From Lepisosteus oculatus (Eukaryota; Chordata; Actinopteri; Semionotiformes; Lepisosteidae), in assembly GCF_040954835.1 (NCBI RefSeq), contig NC_090698.1:74444284-74508283 (forward strand): a stretch of 64,000 bases of DNA. The letters are read 5' to 3'. The position numbers were made by a program, and so were the translations under genes. A model generated the notes under the pieces. It was not told where the DNA came from, did not search any database, and was given only the letters and a program-made list of their open reading frames with translations. This document shows, piece after piece, positions 30,705 through 44,400 of the stretch. Within the stretch, counting starts at the first letter, position 1. The number at the start of each line of letters is the position of its first letter.

Positions 30705-33700
30705 CTAAAATAAAAAAAAAATGTATTTATTCATAGTCCGTCATTGAGAGCTCAGCTCTCGCCTGATACCAACTTGACTTCAGTTTTTGTAGTGAAAACG
30801 TGTCGGATTTGCAGAGGATACAGGAGTCTTTACAGTGCAGGACTTACACGGGTCTGCTCAGTCCTGGGATGGAGATTCAGAAAACACAGGTAGCTGTCGT
30901 AAGTTGTGGTAGTGGACTAGTAGGCGGCGCTCTTCAGTCCGAACCACAGTTTACAAGCCAGTTCCCCCGTGTGGTGACGGGGAGACACTGGTGTAGGAAG
31001 TGCTGTTCTTCGGTCACTCTTCTGCTGACATAGCTAAAGCCTTTGAACGAATCCTTGTCGACCGTGATCGCTGGCGCCTCTTCTGCGCACGAGATGGGTG
31101 CGTCTGTGGGGTTTGTGTGTCCTACAGCGAAAGACTCTTGTGGCCCCCAGCCTCACCCTCCTCTGCAGCATCCTGGAAACTGTACCCCATTGTCCTCCTT
31201 GCTTTTTGGGGGGCTCCATTTAGAGTTAAAAAGAAAGCACTCCCCCTTCTTGTTATAAATAAAGACTCTCCTCATTGTCACACATACCCAAGCTTCTGAG
31301 ACGCCCCGCCCACGTCTGCAAACAGTTCGCGCAGCTCGTATTTCCTGTCGCTCACTTAACCAATTCCCCCTCAGACAGCCCTTCAGCTAAGCTGGTCCCA
31401 ACTCCTTTCTTCTGTTTTCAGCCTCCGTTCTGCCTTGGTGTTTCGGGGTCCTGGCTGGATCTTTTGGGGGGTCCTAACTCCCTCGACTTACTGTACGGCC
31501 AAGTGTTTGCTCCTCAGCAAAGTGGGTGTAACTGGGCAGCCAGGATTCGATGGAAAGCGGGTGAGCCACCAGGGGGCAGTGATGAGAGGAGGGAATCTGG
31601 GAATCTGGCCTCTCCTATAAAAGCCATATGGAATGACTGGGGGGGTGTCGGCCCAGACCCTCACGATTATGGAAGAGCGAGTCAGGAAAATCTCGGGGTG
31701 AGATGATATAGAGCCAAAAACAAGGAACCCATTCCAGTTAAAGATGGGAGAATTGGCCCTGGTGTGAGTTTGTGTCTGTGTGTCTGTCTGCCCTGCGCTG
31801 GACTGGTGTCCTGCCCAGGGGGTGTCCTGCCTTGCGCTCGCTGCTTGACGGAGTCATCTCCCCTCGACCCCGTACTGCAGCAGTTCCCAGTCCTGGTCCT
31901 GGTGCCCCACCAACCTGCTGGTTGGTGCTCCAGCCGAGCCCTCAGTGACACGGTCAAACCCTTCATTGGATCAACAGGATTCATCTGAACTGTTGGAGCT
32001 CCCGGCTCTCAAACGTGTCGGAGATTCAACCGTTGCATGTTGATCAGTGAAATAGAATCCCAACCTCGTGAGTTAGAAACTAATGCAAATATTCATCTGA
32101 AGCAACTTCTTAGCTCAAGTGAGGCTGGGCTGGCATGAGACCCAGCAGGACAGTGGGGCACCAGGACGGGGACCCCCTCTGCTGTACTGGACAGAGAGGT
32201 CAGAAAGAGATTTCGAGATCAAGATGGGTTCCCTCGGGCAGGCCTTACCCAGCTGCTGCAGGCTGCGGTCCTCCAGGAGCAGGGGGGCGGACAGGTGGGC
32301 GAGCCGGGGCAGGCGTGGCAGCTGTGCCAGCACCGTGGAGATCGCGGCCTTCATGCCCGTCCCCCCCGGGAGCTGCAGCCGCTCCAGGTGCGCCAGAGAG
32401 CCCAGGGCGCGAGCTGCGGGAACAGGGACACCCTTCTCACACTGAGCCTCACGCACGCTCGCAGCTGGCGAGGGGAAGGTCCGAGCGGCGCGCCTCACCA
32501 AACTCCTGCGCTGCAGCCGGGCCCTCGATGCGCTGGCTGTGCAGGTCCAGGCCCTTCAGCTGCTGGAAGCAGGGCAGAGCGGCCGCTGGCGAGACACAAA
32601 CCGACCCCTGCGTGAGAACCGGGAGGCCAGCCGGACCCCCGAGACGCCGGCTTGTATTGAGCTCCAGGCTGCTGTGCGAGATGAGCAGCGCAGGACTTTG
32701 CTCTGGACCCGGGAAAAACTGCCTTGCCACTCTGTAGACAGTGACTCCCAGGGATAAACACATCCCTGCACGAATTCGCTTCTGGCCACAAGGTAAGAAA
32801 AGCCGGACCTGCTTGTGTTTGTAACATCTCTCTTCTGGGAGTTTTCTAAATCGTATTACATAAGGAAGTCAAACGAGCCCAGAGAGCTTTCAATGAAGAG
32901 TGTAGCAGCTAAAAACCTCCTTAGCTGATTTTAATTTGAATCCTCCTCCTATCACAACAGCTCACAGAGCCATGCTGCAGCCCCGGCCCTCATGTGAGCC
33001 TTGTGGGTAACAATGCAAGCAGCTGGAAGGTCTGGACTCTAAACTCACTTGCTTCTAATACCAGCATCACACTGCAGGACTCGACACGCCTGCTCATCAG
33101 AGAGCACATCAAAGTGAACGACTGCGGTTGCTGAATCTCATTGCCTTTTCTGTCCTAGAGGGTGTCAGATTATCCGACTAGGAATCGCAGGGGGTGACTA
33201 ATCACATGATTCCCTCATGACTTTCATCACGGTTCCATATTCCCGGTCCTCGTATTGCGCCGCGAGGTCAACGCGGAGCACAAGAGGAGCGCCGCACGAC
33301 AGTCAACAAACCACATGGAGAGCAAGCAGGTGTGGCCGCCGGTGCTGTTGCCCGTGCTCTCCTTTGTGACGAGAAAAAAGAGGATACGCCGAATGGAGAA
33401 GACCACTTGGAGTAGACCACATTTACTTGGTCGAGGACAACATGGCTTGACCTCCATTGCTCTTCGCTGCTTGTGGGCATTGTATGCGCTCGCTGTCTGT
33501 GACTGTCGCAGACACGAGAGCCTGCCCCTACGACCTGCGGCTGGCTTCGAGGAAATCCAACCAGTCTGATATTACTGTAGCGAGACGCAGAGAGGCGTAG
33601 GGGCTGTTAAGCACGCTGGGGGTGTCACACTACACAACTGACGGTAACGGGGGTGCGCCGTGACTCTCTGCAACTCGCTGTGCTTTTCTCACCATTATGT

Positions 33701-36700
33701 AAATGAAGGCTTCGACTGAAAATCCCAGGAAAGCTGCGTAGTGTGGCGCCGGCGAAAGCGGCCGCACGGAAGGGAGATCCGAGTACTCACCGAAAGCTGA
33801 GGCACCGCAGTTAAACTCAGGGAAGTCCTCGAAGGAGATCTGTTCAAGTGTCTGGCAAGAGGCGATGGCTGTGGCCAGCTCGGGGAAGCACCGGCAGTGG
33901 GCTGACTTGAGCCCGAACACCTTCAGCCGGGGAAAGTGCTGGAGAAACCAGGCTGGAACAAGACAAATGAAACCCTCCTGAACAGCAGTTCCTTCCTCAC
34001 GAACTACAGACACTTGTGACAGACCTGCTGCGTGATAAGGTTGCTCTAGAGATCTGCACACAGCTCACAACAACTGCATTTCAGAGAGTTTATTGTGGAG
34101 TTCTTGTAGGTCTTATAAACAAAAAGGCTCTCAGAGAAACCCCTTCAGAGTAATCTGACAACTTCCTGATCTCTAACACCATGCAAAATCATTTTTATAC
34201 TTTAACACACCATCTGTCAGTCCCCAGAGACATTGTACATTCTAACATCATATCCAATAATACGATAATTAACGTCCAGGTGAGATCGCTTACAAACGAA
34301 AAGTGGCTTTTAGTGACCTCTAGTGGGAAGTTTTTAAAGTGTCTCCGTGTGGCTTGTAGACATGTTTGCCAGTTTGAATATAAACTGCTTGTGGAAAATC
34401 TCTATCATCTCAGTTCTTGGAAGACATTTGGGCCTGGGTGTCTGCAAACTATATAATAACTTGTAAAACAGAACCCCTTCCCTCCAAGAGTCAAAAGAGT
34501 TTTAAACATATACCGCTTCAAAAGAACCTTGCTTTCTCCCAGGAAGCCAGAGCTCAGGAATGAAGCACAGAAGGAAAGCAAAGGCAGAGTACAGGGAAGG
34601 AGCAGGAATACCCTGGCTGTAGGTTAGTCCAGCTGGGCATGGTCGGGAATTAAATCCATGGGCAGTATCACCCACAAGAGTAAGGATGTACTGTTCCTGT
34701 GTTAGATGTCATGGGTGGGCAACAGCTTGTAAATAAATTAAATAATAATAATAATAATAATAAACTTTATTTTATATAGCGCCTTTAAAGGTGGCTTCTC
34801 AAAGCGCTTTACAGGATGACAATAACAATAAATAAGAAGACTACAACAATAAATAAGAAAATTTCACAAGACAGGACACAATTATAATTACAACAATACA
34901 ACAATAACAATAGAGGAGACCGTGGAAGATGGTATTAAGAAGAGCAGAGGGGTGAAGAATGGAACCAGTTAAGTAAAGGCTTTTCTGAAAAGGAGGGTTT
35001 TGAGTCTGGATTTGAAGGAGTTTAGAGAAGGTGACTCTCTAATATCCTTGGGCAAGGAGTTCCAGAGCTTGGGGGCATAGCAGGAGAAGGCCCTGTCGCC
35101 CATACAATGTAGACGGGCTTGGGGGACAGTAAGGAGGGCAGAATTTGAAGAGCGGAGGTTGCGAGGTGGGGAGTAGGGCGATAAAAGTTCAGACAGGTAT
35201 TGAGGTGCCAAGCCATGTAAAGCCTTGTAGGTGAGCATGAGGATATTAAAGTCTACGCGGAATTTGACCGGAAGCCAGTGCAAGGACTCCAGGATAGGAG
35301 TAATGTGAACACTTGCACTAGATCTGGTCAGGATTCTGGCTGCTGAATTTTGGACATACTGCAGCTTGTTCAGAGTAGATTTAGATACCCCAGGGAGCAG
35401 AGCACTGCAGTAGTCAATTCGAGAGAATACAAATATGTTGATCAGCTTTTCAGCCACAGTTAATGATAGCATAGGGCGTAGTCTTGCGATATTTCTAAGG
35501 TGAAAAAAAGATGTTTTGACAGTATGCTGTACATGTGGGTCGAATGTTAAGCCAGAATCGAATATAACCCCAAGGTTTTTCAATTTTGATTGGAGCTCAA
35601 GTACAGAGCCATCTACAGACAGGGTTACAGGACTGGCTTTGCGAAGTTGGTGGGGGGTACCAATAAGCATGACTTCAGTCTTGTCACAGTTAAGATGAAG
35701 GAAGTTTTGAGTCATCCAAATTTTTATGTCAGAGATGCAATTAGATAGAATAGAGACAGCCACATCAGTAAATGTGTTTTACACCCGTTTTGAAATGAAA
35801 CCCTCAACCACCCCAACTGCCCCCAGATACCGACCTCCCAGTATTTGGAGAATCTATTAAAATTAATTTTGACAAAGACCGCAGGTACAGATAATGTTTG
35901 TAAAAAAGGACAACAGAGACTCTTTTTTCTAATAAAATTAACCTATTTCAAGGTAGAACCATCCTAACACTTTTCCACAAGTCTTTGATTGAAAGTGTAC
36001 TAACAAACTGTCTCACTTGCTGTTTTGGTAACATCGGTCGGTACCATTGATCACAATAGGCTGGTAAAATTAATCAAAATAAGTAGCAAATTCAACTCAA
36101 ATCACCTTAAATCTCCTCTACAGACAAGGGTGACAAAGACAGCGGTGTGTATTTTGGATGGTGTCTCTCACTCCCTCCTCTGCAAGCTCACACTTCTCCC
36201 ATCTGGGAGACGCCTCTGTGTCCCAGGTGTGATACTAACAGACACAAGAAATCTTTCATCCCCACTGCAATATCGCTTTCAAACAATACATTGTAACCAT
36301 CTTCTCCTTACCTATGTCCTCTTATCTTGCTTTAACCCTGTTACACTGACTTCTTGGTTGGTAAAATTTGAATAATTAATAATAATTATTCCTTACATTT
36401 GTACAGCTCTTTTCTGGACACTCCACTCAAAATGCTTTACAGGTAATGGGGATCCCCTCCACCAGCACCAGTGTGCAGCCCCACCTGGATGATGCATCAG
36501 CAGCTATAGTGCGCCAGTACACTCCCCACACACCACCTCTCAATGGGGAGGAGGACAGAGTGATGAAGCCAGTTCAGAGATGGGGATTATTAGGAGGCCA
36601 TGATTGGTAAAGGCTAGGACACCGGGGTAACAGCCCTACTCTTTTTGAGAAACATCCTGGGATTTTTAATTTTTAATGGCATTAGGACCTACACAGACTA

Positions 36701-38463
36701 CAGGGTGAGCGCCCCCTATTGGCCCCACTAACGCCTCTCCCAGCAGCAACCTTAGTTTTTCCCAGGAGTCTCCCATCCGGGTACTGGCCAGGCTCACAGC
36801 TGCTGAGCATCAGTGGGCTGCCAGCTGGGAGCTGCAGGGTGATATAGCTGCTGGCTATAGCCCCAAGTGTGATACTAATAGACACAGGAAATCTTTCATC
36901 TCCACCACAATATCTCTTTCAAACAAAGTGTAACTAACTTCTCCCTTCTCTTGCTGTAACAATGTTGCACTGACTTCCTGTCTGTCATTGTGCTGTTGGG
37001 AGCGTGCTGTAAAATAAATTTCCCCAGATGGGACAATAAAGATTGAATTGAATCTATTTAAAATCTTAGCTGCTTTTCTCTCTGTTCTAGAAATAATCAC
37101 TTCTCGACAAAGTCCTCAAGCACTTTTGGACATATGTCTCATCTATGGTAAAGTTATCCTGGCAGGAAACACAGCTGAGCAGAACCAACCATCTGCCTCA
37201 CTGTTTTTAAACTGTTCTGCAAACAGGTACATCTCTCCTGCACTCGGGCCCCGATGACACATCTGTCTTGCTGCTGTGCTCCATCTGTAGATGAGACACA
37301 GGATCCTCGCACCCTGATGGACACAGAGTATTTTTGGGGTATTTGGTCACTGTCACTGTCCGGTCACTGTCCATTGTCTTCCCACTTGTGCTCGTAGACT
37401 CCCTTCCCTTTCTTTGTTCAAGTCTGGATTCCTGGCTCTTCCTGGGCTTTTCCTCAAATGGCCTGGGCTGGCTCTGTGCTCACCATATCTGCATGCACAG
37501 AGATTTCTATGCACTGGAGTCATACATTTTCATTGTCTTGTAACATTTTTTTCTGATGTTTCTGCTAGTTTGCATTTTTTTTATCTGCTTTTTATTTTTT
37601 CCTTCTTTCTCTGTCACCCTCGTCTTTAATTATTTATTTTTGCAATCTACAAACGGGACTTCCCCATGACTGCTGCTTCTACTCCCGACTTCTCCCCGAT
37701 GGAATTGTTCAACTGAGAACTTTTAACCACCTGCTACTGCCTGGATTCAGGGTTTATTTCCCAGGTTTTTGTCGCTTTATCGCAGATTCCATGAATGTGC
37801 CTCTAAGGTACTCCTCAGTGCAACTGAAATGGAATTATTTCCTGGAAAAAAACCCGTATGATTCTTGCCGTAATACTGGGATCCTGCGACAGATGTGTTA
37901 CATTCACCACAGCCCAGGACGCCGTTTCTTTCCCTCGTCTGCCTGCGGAGTCCCTGTCCCTGCCCCTCGGCGCAAGACTGCAGGTCCATCCGGCACCGGC
38001 ACCAACCTCAAAACTTCTGAGACCGGCCAGATCAGCACTACTCCACACCGCTCAGCGAACAATAAGGCTCTTCTTATATGTGACTTTATCACAGGAAAAA
38101 ACGTGACTTTCTGTGCTTTACTGAAACCGGTGGTGTCCTGCTCACCCAGCTAGTCGCTCCGGGGTGCGGCTTGTTTGACCTCCTGCATCTCTCCGGCAGA
38201 GACGGGGGCAACGCTGTTACTGCACCTCTTCCCTCTTCTTTTGTCTTGTTTCAAACGTCTCTGTTCCCCACTCTCCCATCATTGCCACGGTTTATAGACC
38301 ACCCACACCTATTGGAGCCTTTTTAGGTGAGTTTGCCGATTTATTTTAATTTTTATGCCTCAGATTTAAGAGGATCCTTATTCTTGGGGACTTTAATATA
38401 CACATTGACTCAAGGTCTTCCAGTTTGGCTAAGGATTTTCATGCTCTGTTGGGACGCTTTGAT

Positions 38464-38495
<32 letters not shown>

Positions 38496-41400
38496 TGCTT
38501 ACACTTATATAGCGCTTTTCCTGGACACTCCACTCAAAGCGCTTTACAGGTAATGGGGATCCCCTCCACCCCCACCAATGTGCAGCCCCACCTGGATGAT
38601 GCGACGGCAGCCATAGTGCGCCAGAACGCTCACCACACATCAGCTATTAACCCAGTTTGTATCCCTACACATAACAAAGGGCACCCTGGACTTAATCACT
38701 GCAAATGACTTTTGTCTCCCACTGCTCTCCCCTTAACAGGCGATTAATAGTGCTCTTTTATCTACCCTCGACACCTTTGTTCCTCTAAAACCTCGAACCA
38801 TCTCTTTTTCTCACTCTGCCCCCTGGTACAGTACACCGACCACCTGTGATCGGTGAAGGCAGTCTCCTGGGTAACTTGAGGGTAGGTGGCGTCTTTCTGG
38901 TCTAAACGTACATTATCAGGCTTGGAAAGATTACTTGTCTGAATAAGCTTGAGAAATATACGTTAGAGTCTACTAGATCCACCTACTTCTCTCACATCAT
39001 TGAAAATAACCGTAACAACCCCAGACACCTTTACTCCACCATCAAGACTGGAAAAGCCTAACTGCCCCACCACATTACCTGCCTCATCGCAACTCTGCAA
39101 ACACATTCTTAGATTTCTTTAGCTCCGGCATCACATTCTCTCCACTATGCATATCATGCCCATCCCTCCTCCCTCCTCATCCAACTTTTCTGGTTCCCTT
39201 CTCTCCAGCTTCTCTCTTCTTGACTCAGTATCCATCAGTAAACTAGTTTCACACATGAAACCCACCACATCTATTTTAGATCCCATTCCCACCACTTTAT
39301 TTCAGTCCTGTTTCTCTTCTCTCCGTCCCATTGTCCTCAATATTATAAATGAATCCTTGAGCACTGGTGTTGTACCAACGGTCCCCAAAACTGCTGCCAT
39401 TACCCCCGTGCCAAAAAAGCCTAACATAGCTCTCAACAATCTTAACAATTTTCACCCCATCTCCAACTTACACTTTCTTGAAAAAACTCTAGAACGTGCT
39501 GTTTCAATTCAGTTAAATAACCACCTCATTGCAAATAACCTTTTCGAACCCCTCCAATCTGGCTTCCGTCAACTTCACAGCACGGAAACTGCCCTGGTCA
39601 AAGTCACTAACAATCTTCTAACAGCTTCTGATGCTGGTTCTCTTTCTATACTCATCCTTCTTGATCTCAGTGCTGCTTTTGACACCATTAACTATGATAT
39701 CTTACTCTCTCATCTTGAGACTGTGTTTGGAGTTTCTGACACTGCTCTCAGATGGTTCAAGTCTTACCTCACTGATCGCTGTCACTTTGTCTCTCTTGGT
39801 GGATTTAGGTCTGAAATTGGTCTTGTTAAGTCTGGTGTTCTTCAGGGCTCAATACTGGGCCCCTTGCTCTTCAGCATTTACATGTTTCCACTTGGTCAGC
39901 CTTTAAGATCACATGGCCTCAACTATCAGTTCTATACTGACGATACTCAAATATACATCCATACCAAACCAGACACTGACGTGGCTGTCTATTCTATCTA
40001 ACTGCATCTCATACAGAAAAATTTGGGTGACTCAAAATGTCCTTAATCTGAACTGTGACAAGACTGAAGTCATGCTTATTGACACCCCCATCAAAAGATT
40101 ATTGGATTATATTGGAACGTTATGTCTCTTTCCTGAAAATGTATCAGCATCACTGGGATTGATCTGAATATACCTCCTTAATCCACTCTGTAAAAGCTGT
40201 CAGTTTGAATTCTCACACTTTTGTTGTACATAATAGTTTGAGATCAATACAAATATCTTTACCGATTTTGTTGTCTTCTGTCAGGTCTGCAAGGCCAAGA
40301 GTAAGTTTTTCCATAGACTGAAGACTTCCAAATCCATCCGTTATCTTCTCAAAAACACCTGAAGTCTGACTTGCAATATTCAGTTCTGTGAGACAAGGTA
40401 GCTTGTCCAAATTTGCCAACAGAGACTCTAGAGAAGAAGGAATAAAATGAGAGAGTGACCTTGCCGGACAGGTGAGCAGAGTTGAGAGGTTAATGTTTCT
40501 TCAAAATAGCAAGCAAACCTCCAGCCTGTACAAAACAACGGCACAGGATACAGGCTTAATCACAGAGCAGGTGACTCCAATTCATTAACATCTAGTTTTA
40601 GAAAGCTTATGACATGTATTTAAATACCTCAAGCTAATTTAGACCCACAGTGATAAAACAGAGGGCTGACAGCCTGACTGTCAGGAGGTGGCTGGACGAG
40701 ATCCACAGGTCATTAGTTAACAGCAACCAAGCTGGCTGACAAGGCCAAACAGCACCATCTGGTTTGTCACCTTTCTAATACTCTTATCCTACACGAGGGA
40801 ACATAAAAAATAGTATTTCATGAAATTAAACCTTGTTGGTCTCTGTTCCGAAAAAAAAAACAGACTGGCAGTCTGCCTCCTGACATGACACCACAGCTCA
40901 AGGAGACAAGTGAAAATTAAGAGGGCGAACATTTAGGGCTGATAACAGAAGCACATCTTTACACTAGCAGTTGTGGGGGTATGGAACAAACTGCCCATTC
41001 ACATAGCTTATGCCGATCCCTTGAGATCCTTCAAGAAACAGCTGGATGAGACCCTCAGCTCAATTAACTACTGACTATCAAACAGAGCAGATAGGTTTGA
41101 ATGGCATGAAATGATATTTTTGAGGCAGGACAGGAAGAGGGACAACCTATTTCAGAGTTGTTCATTATTTTATTACTGAATATTAGAATAATGTTACAAA
41201 ACAGCTGCAGCAGCCAAGGCTCTGATGTACAGTAGTCCCAGATTCTCACAGTACCTGGCGTGACCTTGAAAGTCAGATCCAGAGACTCCAGTGCAGACAT
41301 CGACAGTACCAGGTCTTCCTCCACCTCGCTCAGCCGAGTCCCAGAATATCGGATCCCTCTAAAGACGGACCTGCTTTGTTGAAATACAGGCAGCAGACTC

Positions 41401-44400
41401 TCAAGGAAACCATCTGAGTTTGTCACATCTAGGTCAACCTTGTTACAAACCGACAGGATGGCCTCCAGACTCCTCTGATCTTGGTCCTCCAGCCTCTCTA
41501 AGTCCAAGACACTGAGTTTTAGGAGCGGCAGGGCATGACTTTTCCCAGCCAGCAGTAAGGTACTGACTGTGGCTTCATTAAAATGCCGAAGAGTCTTCAT
41601 GTTGAACTGGTGGATGTTCTCTTGCTCTGCAGAGGTCTTCTTCTCAACATCGCTCAGCAACTGGAACGCTGAGGCATACTCTTCCTCAACCACAGGCTGG
41701 CCGTGGAATTTAAAAGCCTCCCCTGTTTTCAAGAAGTCCAGCTCCCGGCCCTTTCTACTGCCAACTGCTGAGATCGTTATGCAGTTCAGCAGCGACAGCG
41801 CCTGGGGATATAACTCAACAAAGTGATGCACAGAGGATTTTCCACCTCTGCTTTTGAAGCTCAGACATCTCCCCGAGAGGAAGGCGAGGATGAGGGGGGC
41901 GCAGGCCGGGACAGAGCGGCCGAGGAAGGCGGCCTGGATCGCCAGCTCCAGAAACTGGTGCAGCCAGATGTCCACGCCCAGGTCCAGCTGCACACACACT
42001 CGGAGCGCCTGCTCATTCACGAGCAGCTCTGGGTGGAGCTCCAGGAGCCTGCTGCTCTGCGACCGGGAGTGGAGGAACCCCTCCTGTCCCGCGATGTCGA
42101 ACAAGTGGGCGACGATCGCCGCGGCCGCCGCCGCCGAGCAGCTGCAGGCGTAGAGGAGAAAGAAGCGATGGTCCAGCAGGACCCTGAAGCACGTGTCCAC
42201 CTGCCGCAGGTAGCAGCGCCCCCTGTCCCTCAGCGCCTCCGATTCCGACTCCAGGAGCGCGCTCAGCCGCTTGGCCGCCAGGAACTCCTGGAAGGAGAGG
42301 TGGAAGAAGCGGTAGACCGGGCGGAGCACCTGCGCGGTGAACTTGCTCAGCAGGCCCAGACTGAGCGCCGCCTGCCCGTCCACCCCGGCGGCCGCCAGCT
42401 CTGTGTCCGCAAACTCGAACTGCTCCTCGAACAGCCCGGCCAAGGCCAGGTCCCCGCACGACGCCACCGCGGCCGTCACCACCTCGGGGCCGAGCCCGCG
42501 ACTCTGGATGACACAGTCCAGGTAGGCTCTGAAGACGGCGCTCCTCTCCAGGGGCGCCTCGGGGTCCCGGACCAGCGCCGAGCACAGAGCCACGGCAAAC
42601 AGCGGGGTTTTGAAGAGGCCTCGCAGCTCTTCCGACAGGCCCAGCCGGAGGAAGACCTTCTCTACCAGTGTGGGGTTGTGGGAGAACAGGCGTTTCAGAA
42701 GGAAGGTGGTGCTGTATATAGGAAACTGCCGGATCTCCAGCACGGCCGAGGCGAGCTGCCGCACGCGCGCGGTCCGGTTGGTCTGCAGTCCCATGACGAT
42801 GCTCGTCTTGCTCAAGTGATTTTTGAAGATGAGCTCTTTGAGGCACGCTGGGAGTGTTCCTGCGGCACCGTCATCGTCGATCAGGAATAAGAGCTGCTCT
42901 CTCAGGGTGTAGACCATGCTCCTCACGGCTTCCTCATCCAGACGCCGGCCTGCGCCGCACAGCTGCTCCGAGATCACGTCAGCCAGACCCTGCTGCCCGT
43001 CCACAGACTTGAGAGAGAGGAAGAACACCAGCCTGAACCGGTGCAGCACGGGGCAGTCCCCAGACGCCCACAGCAATGCAATCTTCTTGAGCAAGGCCGT
43101 CTTCCCGCTGCCCACCTCTCCCTCGATCGCAGTGATGTGGCTCAGGTGTCTGAGCAGGGCCGGCAGGCACATGTGCTGGACGGGCTCGTTCCTCGTGTTC
43201 TTGGACACCAGTGGCAGCCAAGCAAAGGTGGACTGAAGGTCCAGTGCTGTGGGCACAGTCTCAGGAATGGACAAAATTCTCCTGAAGTCTAAGGAGCTGT
43301 AGGTCTCCTTCAGCCAAACTGACAGACGTCTTGCTGCTGCCAGCCAGTTATTTTCATCCAGGTTTGAATCTGCAATAGAAGAAGGAAAACTGGAGAAACT
43401 GAACAAGCTCTTCACTGTGTGTCTATAGTGCACAGTGTGAGACTGCACTCTGTCCCTTTAGCTCTTCACTGTGTGTCTATAGTGCACAGTGTGAGACTGC
43501 ACTCTGTCCCTCTAGCTCTTCACTGTGTGTCTATAGTGCACTGTGTGAGACTGCACTCTGTCCCTTTAGCTCTTCACTGTGTGTCTATAGTGCACAGTGT
43601 GAGACTGCACTCTGTCCCTCTAGCTCTTCACTGTGTGTCTATAGTGCACAGTGAGACTGCACTCTGTCCCTTTAGCTCTTCACTGTGTGTCTATAGTGCA
43701 CAGTGAGACTGCACTCTGTCCCTCTAGCTCTTCACTGTGTGTCTATAGTGCACAGTGAGAGACTGCACTCTGTCCCTCTAGCTCTTCACTGTGTGTCTAT
43801 AGTGCACAGTGTGAGACTGCACTCTGTCCCTCTAGCTCTTCACTGTGTGTCTATAGTGCACAGTGAGACTGCACTCTGTCCCTTTAGCTCTTCACTGTGT
43901 GTCTATAGTGCACAGTGTGAGACTGCACTCTGTCCCTTTAGCTCTTCACTGTGTGTCTATAGTGCACAGTGTGAGACTGCACTCTGTCCCTCTAGCTCTT
44001 CACTGTGTGTCTATAGTGCACAGTGAGACTGCACTCTGTCCCTTTAGCTCTTCACTGTGTGTCTATAGTGCACAGTGAGACTGCACTCTGTCCCTCTAGC
44101 TCTTCACTGTGTGTCTATAGTGCACAGTGAGAGACTGCACTCTGTCCCTCTAGCTCTTCACTGTGTGTCTATAGTGCACAGTGTGAGACTGCACTCTGTC
44201 CCTCTAGCTCTTCACTGTGTGTCTATAGTGCACAGTGAGACTGCACTCTGTCCCTTTAGCTCTTCACTGTGTGTCTATAGTGCACAGTGTGAGACTGCAC
44301 TCTGTCCCTTTAGCTCTTCACTGTGTGTCTATAGTGCACAGTGTGAGACTGCACTCTGTCCCTCTAGCTCTTCACTGTGTGTCTATAGTGCACAGTGAGA

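Larger units (their letters stand above)
33953..40262 (-). other. Large repeat-filled NAIP intron
   Basis: A 6.3-kb intron, the largest in the gene. It is mostly built from two LINE-2 copies in opposite orientation, two Tx1-like LINE tails and two family-B repeats, listed separately. No LRR exon was found inside, and the flanking phases join directly. Confidence 0.8.

Noticed and set aside
41823..42890. 355-codon + strand ORF and 277-codon - strand ORF over the NACHT exon
   Set aside because: Out-of-frame shadows of the GC-rich NAIP exon. The NACHT frame carries the Walker motifs and phase-consistent splice sites.
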